Assembly (NCBI GenBank): GCA_029259635.1
Contig: JAJDEU010000055.1
Span: forward strand, 1-64,000
From: Planctomycetota bacterium
GTDB taxonomy: Bacteria > Planctomycetota > UBA1135 > GCA-002686595
Direction: 5' to 3'
DNA: 64,000 nt
The notes beneath the pieces were generated by a model. It did not search any database, was not told the DNA's origin, and saw nothing but the letters and a program-made list of their open reading frames with translations. This document shows, piece after piece, positions 17,233 through 27,400 of this stretch. Every line of letters begins with the position of its first letter. The first letter of the stretch is position 1. A program made the position numbers and the translations under genes.

Positions 17233-18960
17233 TCAACCTCGCGGAGCCGAGAGAGCGGCGATGTCGTGCAGGGACCAGATGCGCGGGTTCTTGATGCGGC
17301 GATAGCCGGTCGACTGATAGGCCATCTCGGCCAGAGCGACGAGCCACGGACGCAGGTCGGAGAGCGCAACAATCTCGTCGGTGTCCATTTGCGCGGCGGC
17401 CTTGAAGGGATCCATGTCGCCTTCGATGCGAGCCTCGGTGGCCTTCATCCCCGCTTCGATCTCCGCGCGCTCTTCCGGATCGTCGGTCGCGATCTCGAAG
17501 TCGTCGTCGAGCTTTGTGTTGAAGGCGGCGATCGCGAGGGTGCGTCCCTCCATGACCGACTGGCGCGTAATCGTCGTCGAGAGCTGAACGACCGGCTCGT
17601 AGGGCAGCCCGGCCATGGCGTAATAACCCGCGCCGGAAGCTTTGCGCAGCAGCACGGTGAACATCGGAACGTCGTTCGTGCTGTTGGTGTAGATCAGATT
17701 CGAGCCGTAGCCGAGCAGGCCCATGCGTTCGGCTTCCACACCGATGTCGAAGCCCGAAATATCCTGCAGCCAGATGATCGGAATGCCGTCGGAGTTGCAG
17801 GCGCGACTGAAAGCCGAGACCTTCGCGATGCCTTCCTTGTAGAGGATGCCGGCCGGCTTCAGCTCGTCGTGATGCTCGGGATCGTTGACGAGCCCTTGGC
17901 GGTTGGCGACGAAGCCGACGTAGAGCCCGCCGACGCGCGCGACGCCGGTCACCATCTCGCGGCCGCGATCGGGCAAGACCTCCCAGAAGTGACTGTGGTC
18001 GACGAGCCGCGCGAGAATCTCCATGACGTCGTAGGTCATGCGGTGGTCGGCCGGCAACAGGCCGCCGATCTCGCGGTGCGGGAAGTGCGGGTCGCCGGCG
18101 TCCGCGCCCGTGCGGTAGTAGTCGGCGCCGCTGCTGGGCAGCTTGGCGATCTCGGCGCGAATCTGAATGAGAGCGGTCTGGTCGTCGGGCACGCGAACAT
18201 CGGCACAAGCCGAGAGGTGCACGTGAACTTCCGGGCCGCCGATGTCGAGGCTCGACAGGTGCATGCTCTTCGCGCCTTTGATCAGCGCCGCGCCCGCGAT
18301 GACCATGTAGGCCTGCTCGGTCATGAACACGCGATCGGAGATGATCGGCATGTAGCCGCCACCGGCGATGCAGTCGCCAAAGACGCCGGCGATCTGGGGG
18401 ACACCGTTAGCGGAGAGCTCGCTGTTCTTCTTGAAGATGTGGCCGGCGCCGGTGCGGCCGGGGAAGGACTGCGATTGTTCGGGCAGGTACAGGCCCGAGC
18501 AGTCCACCAGGTAGACGACCGGCAGGCGCAGGCGCAGCGCCATCTCCTGCGCGCGCTCGATCTTTTCCGGTGAGCGCGGCCACCAGGAGCCGGACGCGAC
18601 CGTGTTGTCGTTTGCGATCACCACGCACCAGCGACCTTCGACCTTCGCGAAGGTCGTGACGACACCGGCGCCGGGGCTGGCCAGCTTGCCGAAGGCGCGA
18701 CCCCAGTTCACAAAGGTGCCGACCTCGAACAGGGACGAGTCTTCGTCGACGAGGAGCTCGAGTCGCTCGCGCGTCGTCAGCTTGCCCTTCTGGTGAACGC
18801 GGCCGACGTACTTTTCGCCCCAGCCCGCTTCGACGGTGTGGCGCCGCTCGGCGAGAACTTCTTCGCGCTCGGCCAGCTCGGCGCGGTTCTTGTCGAGGGT
18901 GGCGGTGTCGAGCACGCTGTCGCTCGGCTGACCGATCGGTGAGAGGGGGACGTGAGCCAT
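17233..18960 (-). CDS. acyl-CoA carboxylase carboxyltransferase subunit
   Basis: Transfers CO2 from carboxybiotin to an acyl-CoA (propionyl-, acetyl- or methylcrotonyl-type). The 575-residue protein has both crotonase-like halves. The first half holds [35 protein letters not shown] and the oxyanion loop [14 protein letters not shown]. The second holds [28 protein letters not shown] and the Ala/Gly-rich turn [12 protein letters not shown]. An AccA-AccD-like fusion of this size is typical of the PccB/MccB family. Sequence alone does not fix the substrate. It stands between the biotin carboxylase (4 bases upstream) and the carrier gene (4 bases downstream). Confidence 0.93.
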   Translation of the reverse strand: MAHVPLSPIGQPSDSVLDTATLDKNRAELAEREEVLAERRHTVEAGWGEKYVGRVHQKGKLTTRERLELLVDEDSSLFEVGTFVNWGRAFGKLASPGAGVVTTFAKVEGRWCVVIANDNTVASGSWWPRSPEKIERAQEMALRLRLPVVYLVDCSGLYLPEQSQSFPGRTGAGHIFKKNSELSANGVPQIAGVFGDCIAGGGYMPIISDRVFMTEQAYMVIAGAALIKGAKSMHLSSLDIGGPEVHVHLSACADVRVPDDQTALIQIRAEIAKLPSSGADYYRTGADAGDPHFPHREIGGLLPADHRMTYDVMEILARLVDHSHFWEVLPDRGREMVTGVARVGGLYVGFVANRQGLVNDPEHHDELKPAGILYKEGIAKVSAFSRACNSDGIPIIWLQDISGFDIGVEAERMGLLGYGSNLIYTNSTNDVPMFTVLLRKASGAGYYAMAGLPYEPVVQLSTTITRQSVMEGRTLAIAAFNTKLDDDFEIATDDPEERAEIEAGMKATEARIEGDMDPFKAAAQMDTDEIVALSDLRPWLVALAEMAYQSTGYRRIKNPRIWSLHDIAALSAPRG

Positions 18961-18964
18961 GTCG

Positions 18965-20341
18965 TCAGGAGGCGGATTCGGGCGCCGGGGAATCGGGGTT
19001 CCAGCCCGGGATGCTCGACGTGTCGTAGTCGTTCGCGAGGAACTCGCGCGAGAGCAGCACGGCGAGGTGGAGCGGAATCGTGCTCTTGACGCCGTCGAGG
19101 CGCGAGGCCTGCAGCGAGTTGATGGCTGTCTCGACCGCGCGCTCGCGCGTCTCGGCGTGACAGATCACCTTGGCGATCAGCGAGTCGTAGTAAGGCGGAA
19201 TCGTGTCGCCGACGCGCAGGTGGGAGTCGATGCGAATATTGCCGGGTCCTTCGCCGCGGGCGAGCTCGAAGATCTCGAGCGTGCCGGGCGACGGTTGAAA
19301 GTTCTTGGAGGGATCTTCGGCGTTGATGCGACACTCGATCGCGTGGCCCTTGAGCTCGATGTCGGCTTGAGTAAACGACAGCGTCTGGTTCGCCGCGATC
19401 TTGAGCTGTTCGCAGACGATGTCGACGCCGGTGACGAGCTCGCTCACGGGATGCTCAACCTGTAGGCGAGTGTTCATCTCCATGAAGAACAGCTCGCCCT
19501 CGGCGCTGCGCAAAAACTCGATCGTGCCCGCGCCGACGTAACCGAGCTTGAGCGCGGCCGCCACGGCTTGTGCGCCGAGCTCTTCGCGTTCGTCCGTCGA
19601 GAGCACCGGCGACGGCGACTCTTCGATCAGCTTTTGGTGATTGCGCTGCACGCTGCAGTCGCGCTCATACAGGTGGATGCCATTTCCAAATCCGTCGCAC
19701 AGGATCTGAACTTCGATGTGACGGCCGCCGGAGAGAAACTTTTCCAGGTAGAGGCGACCGGTGCCAAAAGCGGACAGCGCTTCGGCCATCGCCGTCGGAA
19801 AGGCCTCGCGCAGTTCGGCTTCGTTTTCGCAGCGACGCATACCGCGCCCGCCGCCACCGGCGTCGGCCTTCAGGATGATCGGATACTCGATCTCGGACGC
19901 GACACGGACGGCCTCATCGACGTCATCGAGTGTGCCCACCGATCCGGGGATCACGGGCAGGCCGACTCCGCGCACGGCTTCCTTCGCCGGGGACTTCAAC
20001 CCCATGCGCGAGATCACGGCCGGTGAAGGGCCGACGAAAGTGACTCCGTGTTGCAAGCACAGCGCGGCAAAGCGCGGATCTTCGGCGAGGAAGCCCCAGC
20101 CCGGATGGAGCGCGGTGCAGCCGGTCTGAAGCGCCGCTTGGAGCACGCGATCCGATCGCAGGTAGCTCTCGCCGGCCGGTCCTTCACCGACGCACACGAC
20201 CTCTTCCATTTCCTCGAGCCAGGGCGCTCCCAGGTCGGCGGTTGAAGCGACGCAGACGGGCTCGACTCCCAGGTCGCGGCAGGCGCGAGCGATGCGAGTC
20301 GCGACTTCTCCGCGGTTGGCGATCAGTAGACGGTGAAACAA
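18965..20341 (-). CDS. biotin carboxylase subunit
   Basis: ATP-grasp enzyme that carboxylates biotin. The 458-residue protein shows [18 protein letters not shown] at the N-terminus, the glycine-rich ATP loop [14 protein letters not shown], the biotin carboxylase signature [19 protein letters not shown], and [20 protein letters not shown] with the catalytic region. The length is normal for AccC/PccA-type BC domains without a fused carrier. The start is probably TTG 20341 because the canonical MF..LLIANRG begins there. First gene of the operon biotin carboxylase, carboxyltransferase, biotin carrier, truD. Confidence 0.94.
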   Translation of the reverse strand: MFHRLLIANRGEVATRIARACRDLGVEPVCVASTADLGAPWLEEMEEVVCVGEGPAGESYLRSDRVLQAALQTGCTALHPGWGFLAEDPRFAALCLQHGVTFVGPSPAVISRMGLKSPAKEAVRGVGLPVIPGSVGTLDDVDEAVRVASEIEYPIILKADAGGGGRGMRRCENEAELREAFPTAMAEALSAFGTGRLYLEKFLSGGRHIEVQILCDGFGNGIHLYERDCSVQRNHQKLIEESPSPVLSTDEREELGAQAVAAALKLGYVGAGTIEFLRSAEGELFFMEMNTRLQVEHPVSELVTGVDIVCEQLKIAANQTLSFTQADIELKGHAIECRINAEDPSKNFQPSPGTLEIFELARGEGPGNIRIDSHLRVGDTIPPYYDSLIAKVICHAETRERAVETAINSLQASRLDGVKSTIPLHLAVLLSREFLANDYDTSSIPGWNPDSPAPESAS

Positions 20342-20537
20342 GGAGGGAGCTGCGGTGGGGGAAAGGTCGTCGGACTCGGAGGCCCAAATCGCGCAACAGA
20401 ATAGCAGCGAGGTGCTCGGTTGGCACTCGATCGTTCGGGTCCGCGCACAAATGGGTCTACGGGATCCCGGCAGCCCCGCACCCGCGTTCCTCCGCCCTGC
20501 GGCTCACTAGCGTGGGAGGTGCTTACTCGATCTCGGG

Positions 20538-21149
20538 CTACCCGCTGTGGGATGCCAGCACGCTCTGGGCGATCGCCTCGCTGAGTCGGCTTAAATTCTC
20601 GCTCATCGCCTCGGCGACGCCCGCGGGTCCGTCGCTCTCGCCGGTAGCCGAGCTCTGGAAGGACTCGGAGGCGAGCCACGCTCCACTCGGTCCCGCGAGG
20701 TGAAAGCGAGCGCGCAGCTCACAGGGGCCGCCGACCTTGGAGTCGAACTCGAGGATCTCGATCAGGAGCAGGTAGTCGAGTGGCGGTAAGAGGCGCGCGG
20801 GCTGGCGAAAGATGCTGGACGGTCCGAGAGAGCCTTCCAAGTTTAGTTCGAGAACGCGCGTGATGTTGTCTTCGAGCGGACTGGCCCACCGTGTGAACTC
20901 CGAGATGTGGCGTTGGTGAGCGGCGACGTTGAAGACCATCTGCGCGCGATTCACTTCGGCCGGAAGCTCGATCGGTTGGAGACCGACCCGGCAGAGCGGA
21001 GCCGTGAGCTGATCCGCGGCGTCGAGCCTCGGAGTGAGAACGAAAAACTCACTGGCCGGCGTGCTTCCGCATCCCGCGAGCGTCGCGATCGCAAGGAAGA
21101 GAAGCGGAGCCGGTGAACACGAAAACCGAGAGTGGCGGGAGGCGGACAT
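20538..21149 (-). CDS. pqiC: PqiC-like ABC-type transport auxiliary lipoprotein
   Basis: An outer-membrane lipoprotein that in the Pqi/MCE lipid-transport system docks the PqiB needle. The signal peptide ends LFLAIATLAGC (lipobox). The first mature strand SEFFVLTPRLD matches the Y/F-x-L-x-P opening of this family, and later segments (CRVGLQPIELPAEVNRAQMVF, then FTRWASPLEDNITRVLELNLE) match its domain. The length is 203 residues. Its ATG overlaps the stop of pqiB by one base (TAATG), so it is the last gene of the pqi operon. Confidence 0.85.
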   Translation of the reverse strand: MSASRHSRFSCSPAPLLFLAIATLAGCGSTPASEFFVLTPRLDAADQLTAPLCRVGLQPIELPAEVNRAQMVFNVAAHQRHISEFTRWASPLEDNITRVLELNLEGSLGPSSIFRQPARLLPPLDYLLLIEILEFDSKVGGPCELRARFHLAGPSGAWLASESFQSSATGESDGPAGVAEAMSENLSRLSEAIAQSVLASHSG

Positions 21150-22882
21150 TAGAAGTCTCCGGAATCGCTCTTGCCCTTGAGCAGAGCTTCGGGGTGTCGT
21201 TCGAGGTAGTCGGCGAGCGCAGAGATCGAGCGCATGCCGGACGCGATTTCGCGCAAGGCTGTCGAGAGTTCCATTTCGAGAACGGGCAGGCTCGCCGACA
21301 AGGTGCCGACGCCCTCCTCGCCACTGTGGGCCATCCCGTAGGCGGCATCGATCGTCGCCTGGAGAGAGCTCAGGATTTCGGGCGTCTCGGCGCGCACTTC
21401 CTTGGCGAAGACGCCGAGGTCGGAAACGAGGGTGCGCAAGTCGGCCAGGGTTCCGATTAGAGGGCCGCTGTCGGAGTCGAGCTTGCCGAGCAAATCATTG
21501 AGCGAGTTCGAAGCGGCGTGTAGCGACGCGAAAGTCTCGGTGGTCTTCGGCGTCTCGACCAGTTTCGCGATACCCGCGACGGAGGTCTGCAAGTCCGACA
21601 CGATGGTCGGCAGCTGATCGAGCATGTCCCCAATCGCCTGGCCCTTCGAGGGGATCGTGGGAATCTCAAGGAGCTCCGAGTCACCGTGGGCGAGCTTGAC
21701 CTTGGTATCCGCATGGAAGCCCAGAACGATGTCACGTGCTCCTGTCAAGAGGCTCGCCGATCCGAGCTGCGCGCGCAGACCGCGCTCGATGGCGAACTGC
21801 ATGCGCTCAGCTTTCGTTTCGCCCATTGTCTCCGTGTCGAGGTCGAGTCGATTCCGAAAGGTCTCCAGAACGACGCGAATGCGAAACTTCGCGGCCTCCG
21901 GTTCCAATTCGATTCCGATCTCGATCACTCTGCCGATTTCGATCCCGAGGAATCTCACCGGAGAGCCGACCGTCAGCCCTTCGACAGGCTCGTCGAAGTA
22001 GACCACGTCGCGCTCTGGTTCGGTCGTGTAGTCACCGGCCTCATCCTCGGTCGGCGTGAGCCAAAAGGTATCTCCATCGACCGAGGGTTCGCCGTCCGCT
22101 TCGCCTACGGCGCTGTCGAAAGCGATGCCTCCAACCAGCAGGGCTTGCAGGGATTCGGTGTGCATCTGAAAGCCGTCGGCAGAGAGCGTCGCGTTGAAGC
22201 CCGCGGAATTCCAAAAACGCGTGTTCTTGCGAACCAGGTCGGCGTACTGCGGCTCGATGTACACGTCGAACTCGATCATCTTCTCGTCGCGCAGATAGGT
22301 GTAGCCTTCGACGTCGCCCATCTCAATTTGGAGGTGGGTGACAACGGTGCCGACATCGATGGATCCGAGCGAGCGCGAGCGCAGCTTGATTCTCAATCCC
22401 TCGGCGTCCGCCGATCGACGCGGCGGCGTCTCGAGTCCAATAAAGAACTCCGTTCGACTGCCGGTCTTCGCGAAGTCCACGCCGACGTAAGCCCCGGAGA
22501 GAATCGTATCGAGGCCCGATATCCCGGAGGCACCGATGCGCGGCTTCACGACCCAAAACTGCGTGTTCTCCCGCAGATAGCTCTCGGAACCGGGGATGAG
22601 CTCGGCGGTGACAAGCACTCTCTGCAGACCGCTCGCCAGACGAATCCCCAGCACACGCCCGACCTCGAGGTCTTTGTATTTGAGCAGAGTCTTGCCGGCT
22701 TCGAGGCCGTCCGCCGTCTCAAAGCTGATCTCGACGATGGGCCCTTCGTCCTGAACGGCGCGAAACCAGAGCCAGCCGCCGACGATCGCGGCGATCATCG
22801 GTATGGCCCAAATGGTCGGAATGCCTCGCCGCTTGCGGACGATGGCCTCCGGATGCGATTCGGTCGGATCGGGTTGGCTCAT
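21149..22882 (-). CDS. pqiB: PqiB-like MCE-domain lipid transport protein
   Basis: A periplasm-spanning MCE protein of 577 residues that forms a lipid channel between the inner and outer membranes. It has an N-terminal anchor (IWAIPMIAAIVGGWLWF), then repeated MCE domains recognised by IVEISFETADGLEAGKTLLKYKDLEVGRV, a second LRSRSLGSIDVGTVV.L.IEMGDVEGY and a third VVYFDEPVEGLTVGSPVRFLGIEIGRV. The C-terminal 130 residues are helical and should form the needle. ATG 22882 overlaps the stop of pqiA2 by 4 bases; the open frame continues upstream only in the wrong context. Confidence 0.92.
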   Translation of the reverse strand: MSQPDPTESHPEAIVRKRRGIPTIWAIPMIAAIVGGWLWFRAVQDEGPIVEISFETADGLEAGKTLLKYKDLEVGRVLGIRLASGLQRVLVTAELIPGSESYLRENTQFWVVKPRIGASGISGLDTILSGAYVGVDFAKTGSRTEFFIGLETPPRRSADAEGLRIKLRSRSLGSIDVGTVVTHLQIEMGDVEGYTYLRDEKMIEFDVYIEPQYADLVRKNTRFWNSAGFNATLSADGFQMHTESLQALLVGGIAFDSAVGEADGEPSVDGDTFWLTPTEDEAGDYTTEPERDVVYFDEPVEGLTVGSPVRFLGIEIGRVIEIGIELEPEAAKFRIRVVLETFRNRLDLDTETMGETKAERMQFAIERGLRAQLGSASLLTGARDIVLGFHADTKVKLAHGDSELLEIPTIPSKGQAIGDMLDQLPTIVSDLQTSVAGIAKLVETPKTTETFASLHAASNSLNDLLGKLDSDSGPLIGTLADLRTLVSDLGVFAKEVRAETPEILSSLQATIDAAYGMAHSGEEGVGTLSASLPVLEMELSTALREIASGMRSISALADYLERHPEALLKGKSDSGDF

Positions 22883-23502
22883 GATTCTTCTTCGACGGCG
22901 TCCCACATCAGGCGAGGGTCGAAGGATTCGGCGGCAAATAGAGTGAGGACGACCACGGCGCAGAAGGCGATTGCCCCGGGACCAGCGTCGACCGTTGCGA
23001 TGGCTTGGAGTTGCACGAGGGCAACCAGGATGGAGATTACGAAGACGTCGAGGATCGACCAACGACCAATGAACTCAATTGCTCGGTAGATCGTCGTTCG
23101 GTCGCGGAGATTCCAGCGCGACCGAAACTTCACCGAGAGCAAGAGCCAGGTCAGAATGAGGAGTTTGAGGGACGGCACGGCGATGCTGGCGATGAAGATC
23201 ACCAAGGCGATCGGCGCGTCCCCGTCATGAATGAGCCCGATCACGCCGCTCATAATGGTGTCGGGCCGACCTCGGTCCAGGTAGATGATGGTGGAGACCG
23301 GCAGCAGGTTCGCGGGGATGTACATGAAGTACGCCGCGATGAGATAGGCCCAGGTGCGGGTGAGGGAGTCGCGCTTTCGCAGGTGGAGGGAGGAGTTGCA
23401 GCGCGGGCAGTGGGCGACCATCTTGGGCGCAAGCTGCGGAAACTTGGACGCCAGTCCACAGTCGTGACAGCGAGCGAGCCCCTTCGAGATCGCGACGGTC
23501 AT
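22879..23502 (-). CDS. pqiA: PqiA-like membrane protein, second unit
   Basis: An inner-membrane partner of PqiB, 207 residues. It has an N-terminal zinc ribbon with two CxxC pairs (ARCHDCGLASKF and VAHCPRCNSSLHLRK) and four hydrophobic segments, including AYLIAAYFMYIPANLLPVS, a motif conserved in PqiA proteins, and FIGRWSILDVFVISILVALV. It corresponds to one half of the duplicated E. coli PqiA, so this organism splits PqiA into two proteins. It overlaps both neighbours by 4 bases (ATGA). Confidence 0.9.
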   Translation of the reverse strand: MTVAISKGLARCHDCGLASKFPQLAPKMVAHCPRCNSSLHLRKRDSLTRTWAYLIAAYFMYIPANLLPVSTIIYLDRGRPDTIMSGVIGLIHDGDAPIALVIFIASIAVPSLKLLILTWLLLSVKFRSRWNLRDRTTIYRAIEFIGRWSILDVFVISILVALVQLQAIATVDAGPGAIAFCAVVVLTLFAAESFDPRLMWDAVEEES

Positions 23503-24131
23503 TCCGCTTCGTCCCCGTCGTAGTAGGCCCATGCGACACGGGGCTCGAAGGCGACGAGTGCCTGGGACGAGGTGAAAATGAGGCCGATGAAGGCGAAGAG
23601 CGAGGGACCGAAGGAGATGTCGGCGATCTGGGAGAGCTTGATCGTCGAGACGCCAACCGCGAGTAGAAAGATCTCCATCATGCTCCAGGTCTTGAGCCGC
23701 GCGATGAGCTTGATGACGAGCGGCATCCACGCGAAGCGGTAGCCCCGGAGCATGGCGCCGCTGATCGCCGTGAGGCTGAAGATCAAGGCGATGGGAGCGA
23801 GGACGCTTGAGAAGAAGACGATCAGCGCCAGCTCCCAGTAACCATCCGTGTAGAGCTGTCCGACGCCGGTCCAGAGGCGAGCGACTTGAACGCGTCCGGC
23901 GATCTCGAACTCCATGAAGGAGAAGGAGTTGGCGAGGGCGAGCAAGAGCAGGCTGGCGATGGAGAGCGCAAAAGTACTCTCGGCGACGTTGCGCTTGCCC
24001 CGCGCGAGAACTCTGCTGCAGCGCGAGCAGAAGGCGAGTTCGCCCGACGCGAGTTTCGGTGGAGCGTGGAGCTGGTCGCAGTCGCGGCAAATGAGTGCCG
24101 GTGCGCTGTTTGCTGGGCCAGTAGTCGAGAT
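23499..24131 (-). CDS. pqiA: PqiA-like membrane protein, first unit, with non-standard start
   Basis: The first half of a split PqiA. In frame it reads ICRDCDQLHAPPK ... FCSRCSRVLARG (zinc ribbon), then hydrophobic segments FALSIASLLLLALANSFSF, LALIVFFSSVLAPIALIFSL and MEIFLLAVGVSTIKL. The zinc ribbon lies upstream of the first in-frame ATG/GTG/TTG, while a TAG at 24141-24143 closes the frame. Between them no standard start exists. ATC at 24129-24131, seven bases after AGGA, or ATT at 24090-24092, are the only reasonable starts unless the sequence has a frameshift. If the frame began only at 23945, the ribbon would be lost. Confidence 0.75.
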   Translation of the reverse strand: MSTTGPANSAPALICRDCDQLHAPPKLASGELAFCSRCSRVLARGKRNVAESTFALSIASLLLLALANSFSFMEFEIAGRVQVARLWTGVGQLYTDGYWELALIVFFSSVLAPIALIFSLTAISGAMLRGYRFAWMPLVIKLIARLKTWSMMEIFLLAVGVSTIKLSQIADISFGPSLFAFIGLIFTSSQALVAFEPRVAWAYYDGDEAE

Positions 24132-24286
24132 GTCGGGATCCTACCACCTGGACGGAAAGCGACGAAACCACAAGTGCGCGCGCACGGCTCGCCGTTTGGG
24201 AATGGACGGAGAGCGCTCGGTCGCATTCGGGCGGGAATCCGGGAGCCGAGGCTTAGCGCGGATTTCGGCTTGGGTTAGCCTGTGCC

Positions 24287-26416
24287 ATGCTTGCCCTCTG
24301 CCTTCTCGTCGCTGGCGCTCTTACCGGCGGGATCGACCCGCTCGATTCCGACGTCGATTCCTTGGATCGCGCGCTGGGTGCACTCACCAGCGATGACGCG
24401 TCCGATCGCGTTCGGGGTGAGCGTTGGCTCGCGGCGCACCTCACGACGACCGACTTTGCCCGGCTCGCGGAGGCGGCTCTCGGCGGCGAGCGCGAGGTGG
24501 AGACGCGCTTGGTGAGGGCGCTCGGGTCCGATGACCGACACCTGGCCCTCTCCGTGCTGATGGCGAGTGACAAGAATCCAAAGCTGGTGGCGCTGGGCGA
24601 AGAAGCGATTCGCGAGATTGCCGGGCGCTGGCACACGGGGTTGGGCGAGCCGCTCGCCGTAGATGGACCGAATCGGTCGGAGCTTCGCGACGCGCAGGTG
24701 CGCATGCGCGAGATCTATCCCGCGGAGCGCTATCGGCTCAATCTCGAGGGCAAGCTTGGCGAAGTCGTCGAGCGGTTCGCGCGCTTGGCCGACCTCCCTC
24801 TGTTTCTGTGTGTCGATCCGTACACGGAGAACTCTCCGACGAGAAAGGCGGGTCGAAGCCGAGTGCTCGAGGGGACGTGGGACGAGCTCTTGCTCAAGCT
24901 CGCGGTCGAATACGGCGTCAATCTCGAGGGGGCGTTGACGACGAATGATAAAGAGGAGGTGCTGCCGCTCTTCGTCTGCTTCCGGCCGCGCAACAGTGGT
25001 GCGGGCATTCCCACGGCCAGCGTCTTAGCGGATTGGTGCCGGCTCTCGCTGGAGGATGGTCCCCTCGCGATTCGAGCTGCGCGCGCACTCGCCGGATGCG
25101 GCTGGCCCGCGGCGCTCTTGTGGATGAATCAGCGCTACGGCGAGAGCGAGGACCCAGTCGCTCTGGAGGGATTACTCCTCGCGGCTGGAACCGGGCGCGT
25201 GGCGCTCACTCTTCAGCGAAGTTCCACGGTGGCGCGGCTACTCGAAGAAGCGGATGGAGCGCAGTCGAATGCTGTCGCCGAGAGAACGATGCACGCCTTG
25301 TCCGGCATGCTCCCGGTCAGCATAACGGGCGAACGGCTCGACGAGCTTGTCGCTACGGATTTGGCCGACCTGCAAGGCAGAGCGCTACGACTGCGACTGG
25401 GTGTTTTCGAGGGGATGACGAGTACGAGTGCGAGCGTCCGGGCGAGCTTGCGCGCGGTCCTGGCGAAACCGGCGAAGAGCATGAAGCCTTCGATGCGGCT
25501 TCAAGCTCTGCGCGCTTGGACGGCGGTCGGGGATGGACGTGAAATTCAACTCGAGGGCATCGGTCGATTGTTTGGGGCCGTCGAGAACGCGGACGACGGT
25601 GAAGAGCTGGTCTACTTGCTGTCGTCGGCGGGCGTCGCTCCGGATGGCTTGTGGGAGAAAGCGGCCAATACTCAGAGCTACTCAGTCGCTGCGCGTGCCG
25701 CTGCGCTCGAGTGGAACCTCGCCTTTGGTCGGAGCGAATCCGCCGCCGATTACTTGGAGGGCATCTGCCGGTGGAAGAGCGGTTGGCCGTCGAACACGGA
25801 GAGCTTTCTGCGCACGGAGCGGGTTGCCGAGGTCTTGCGCCAGCGCGTTCAGCGCGGTGACGGAACTCGAATCGGGCATTGGTTGGAGAGTCTGTCCAGT
25901 GCGGACGCGAGCGGGGGAGGTCCCGGGCCGGCCGCGCGCCGCGCATTGCACCGCATCGCCATTCTCAGCGGGGCGCCGACTCCCGATCCCCTGGCTCGCA
26001 GTCTCAGCTGTCTCTCGCGCGCCCTGCCGAACGCGAAGGACGGAACGGAGTTCTCTGCGGGAGATGAGGTGCTGCTCGGAGTCCTCGCCGCGAGTCCGAT
26101 GCCGGTGGTGAGCGGACCTGCTCGCAAGTTCCTCTTTCAAATCTTCGCGGAGTCGCTCTCGAACGGCGACCCGCAGTCCAAGCCCTTCCGGTCAGCAGAG
26201 CGAGCGCTCCGCGGCATCGAGCGCTGCGCCATCGAGCTCTTGGCTCGAGGCGAGGACCTGCAGGTGGAGCTGCTCGTCCGAGATGTTCGCAGCCTGATTC
26301 GGCTCGTCGAAGATCATCCGCTGCGAGCGCTGACCGAATCGAGCGCGTGGCCTCCGGGACCCAGCTCGAAGGCGATCGAACTTCTTCGGTTGGAGCGCCT
26401 GCTCTCGACTCAGTAG
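24287..26416 (+). CDS. large exported HEAT-like repeat protein, unknown
   Basis: A 709-residue protein starting with a short hydrophobic signal (MLALCLLVAGALTGG). The rest is mostly helical, with repeating units such as ADWCRLSLEDGPLAIRAARALAGCGW, VAERTMHALSGMLPVS and ASVRASLRAVLAKPAKSMKPSMRLQALRAWTAVG that resemble HEAT/ARM-type pairs. No enzymatic motif was found. It is transcribed divergently from the pqi operon, and its 3' end overlaps the BY-kinase-like gene tail to tail by 7 bases. A periplasmic scaffold is a guess. Confidence 0.7.
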   Translation: MLALCLLVAGALTGGIDPLDSDVDSLDRALGALTSDDASDRVRGERWLAAHLTTTDFARLAEAALGGEREVETRLVRALGSDDRHLALSVLMASDKNPKLVALGEEAIREIAGRWHTGLGEPLAVDGPNRSELRDAQVRMREIYPAERYRLNLEGKLGEVVERFARLADLPLFLCVDPYTENSPTRKAGRSRVLEGTWDELLLKLAVEYGVNLEGALTTNDKEEVLPLFVCFRPRNSGAGIPTASVLADWCRLSLEDGPLAIRAARALAGCGWPAALLWMNQRYGESEDPVALEGLLLAAGTGRVALTLQRSSTVARLLEEADGAQSNAVAERTMHALSGMLPVSITGERLDELVATDLADLQGRALRLRLGVFEGMTSTSASVRASLRAVLAKPAKSMKPSMRLQALRAWTAVGDGREIQLEGIGRLFGAVENADDGEELVYLLSSAGVAPDGLWEKAANTQSYSVAARAAALEWNLAFGRSESAADYLEGICRWKSGWPSNTESFLRTERVAEVLRQRVQRGDGTRIGHWLESLSSADASGGGPGPAARRALHRIAILSGAPTPDPLARSLSCLSRALPNAKDGTEFSAGDEVLLGVLAASPMPVVSGPARKFLFQIFAESLSNGDPQSKPFRSAERALRGIERCAIELLARGEDLQVELLVRDVRSLIRLVEDHPLRALTESSAWPPGPSSKAIELLRLERLLSTQ

Positions 26417-27147
26417 GGACCGTAGGCGGCCTTCTTTGAGGCCGTTGCTCCGGTCAGGCACAGGCCGAGAATGTTGCCGCCCAGGGTTTCGAGAATGCGC
26501 TGTGCTTGCTCGACCATGTGGCGGGGAGTCTCGCCGAGGCGAACGACGAGAATGATGCCGTCGGAAATCGCGCCGAGCATGCTCGGGTCGTTGAGCGTTA
26601 GCGCGGGCGGAGTGTCGAGCAGGACGTAGTCGTACTCGCGCTTGAGTGTGAGCAAGATGCTCTTGATTCGATCGAGGTTCATGATCTCGGTCGGATTCAG
26701 CGGGCGCTCTCCCGCGGCGATGATGTCGAGATTTTTAATCGACGTTCGACGCACCGCAGCTTTGAGAGGAATCTCTCCTCGAAGGAGCTCCGTGATTCCC
26801 TGGCGGCGGGGGAGCTCAAGATAGTGTTCGACTGAGGGATCGCGAACGTCGGCATCGAGGACGATCACCCGAGTGCGCGGCGACTCGACGAGGCTGAGCG
26901 CGAGGTTGAGAGTCGCCACCGATTTGCCCTCGCCACGCGTCGCGCTCGTCATGAGGATCGTTCGTGAGGCACGATCGGGGTTGAGCGTCAGGATCGAGTT
27001 GCGCAGGCGGCGGTACTGCTCGGCGATGATGCTCTGAGGATCGTGCAGGACGGCCAGCTCCTCGCGCGTCGCGGGAATGGCCGTGGCCTCGTCCGGAGGA
27101 GCCGCGACCAGAGGAGCGGGGGGCTGGGGTTTGCGGAATATGGCCAT
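26410..27147 (-). CDS. BY-kinase-like (CpsD/CapB family) P-loop ATPase
   Basis: A 245-residue cytoplasmic ATPase of the MinD-like BY-kinase family, which controls polysaccharide export. It has the Walker A motif SATRGEGKSVAT, the A' motif VIVLDADVRDPSV and Walker B YDYVLLDTPPALTL, preceded by the conserved EQYRRLRNSIL segment. The C-terminal tail contains only two tyrosines (AAYGPY), fewer than the Tyr-rich cluster of true BY-kinases, so autophosphorylation may be limited. No Wzz-type membrane activator lies beside it. The gene is alone on its strand here, about 250 bases from the SprT-like gene. Confidence 0.88.
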   Translation of the reverse strand: MAIFRKPQPPAPLVAAPPDEATAIPATREELAVLHDPQSIIAEQYRRLRNSILTLNPDRASRTILMTSATRGEGKSVATLNLALSLVESPRTRVIVLDADVRDPSVEHYLELPRRQGITELLRGEIPLKAAVRRTSIKNLDIIAAGERPLNPTEIMNLDRIKSILLTLKREYDYVLLDTPPALTLNDPSMLGAISDGIILVVRLGETPRHMVEQAQRILETLGGNILGLCLTGATASKKAAYGPY

Positions 27148-27400
27148 GGGGTCGGTTCGGTCGAGCGGAGGCCTGACCGAGCAGGCTCTCTCGGTGCTTT
27201 CGGCCTTGTGGGAGGTTGACCGTAGAGGAAATCGAGGTCGCTCTCCGGTTGCAGGGTCAAACTACGGTTGTGGGGAGCTGGGTTGGAGTGTCGGCCCGGA
27301 AATGTTGGGAGCGGGGCGACTTCGGGTGGGTCCACCCAGACCCCAATCCACCGTTCGCGGGACCCCAGGCTGGGTCTGCCCGGGCGAGGAGCGTCTGGCT

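Noticed and set aside
17215-18573. Long plus-strand open frame opposite the carboxyltransferase gene
   Set aside because: It is antisense to a well-supported enzyme and its Arg/Asp/Val-rich sequence is typical of high-GC shadow frames.
21686-23089. 467-residue plus-strand open frame opposite pqiB
   Set aside because: The MCE repeats on the minus strand are clear; the plus frame is a shadow.
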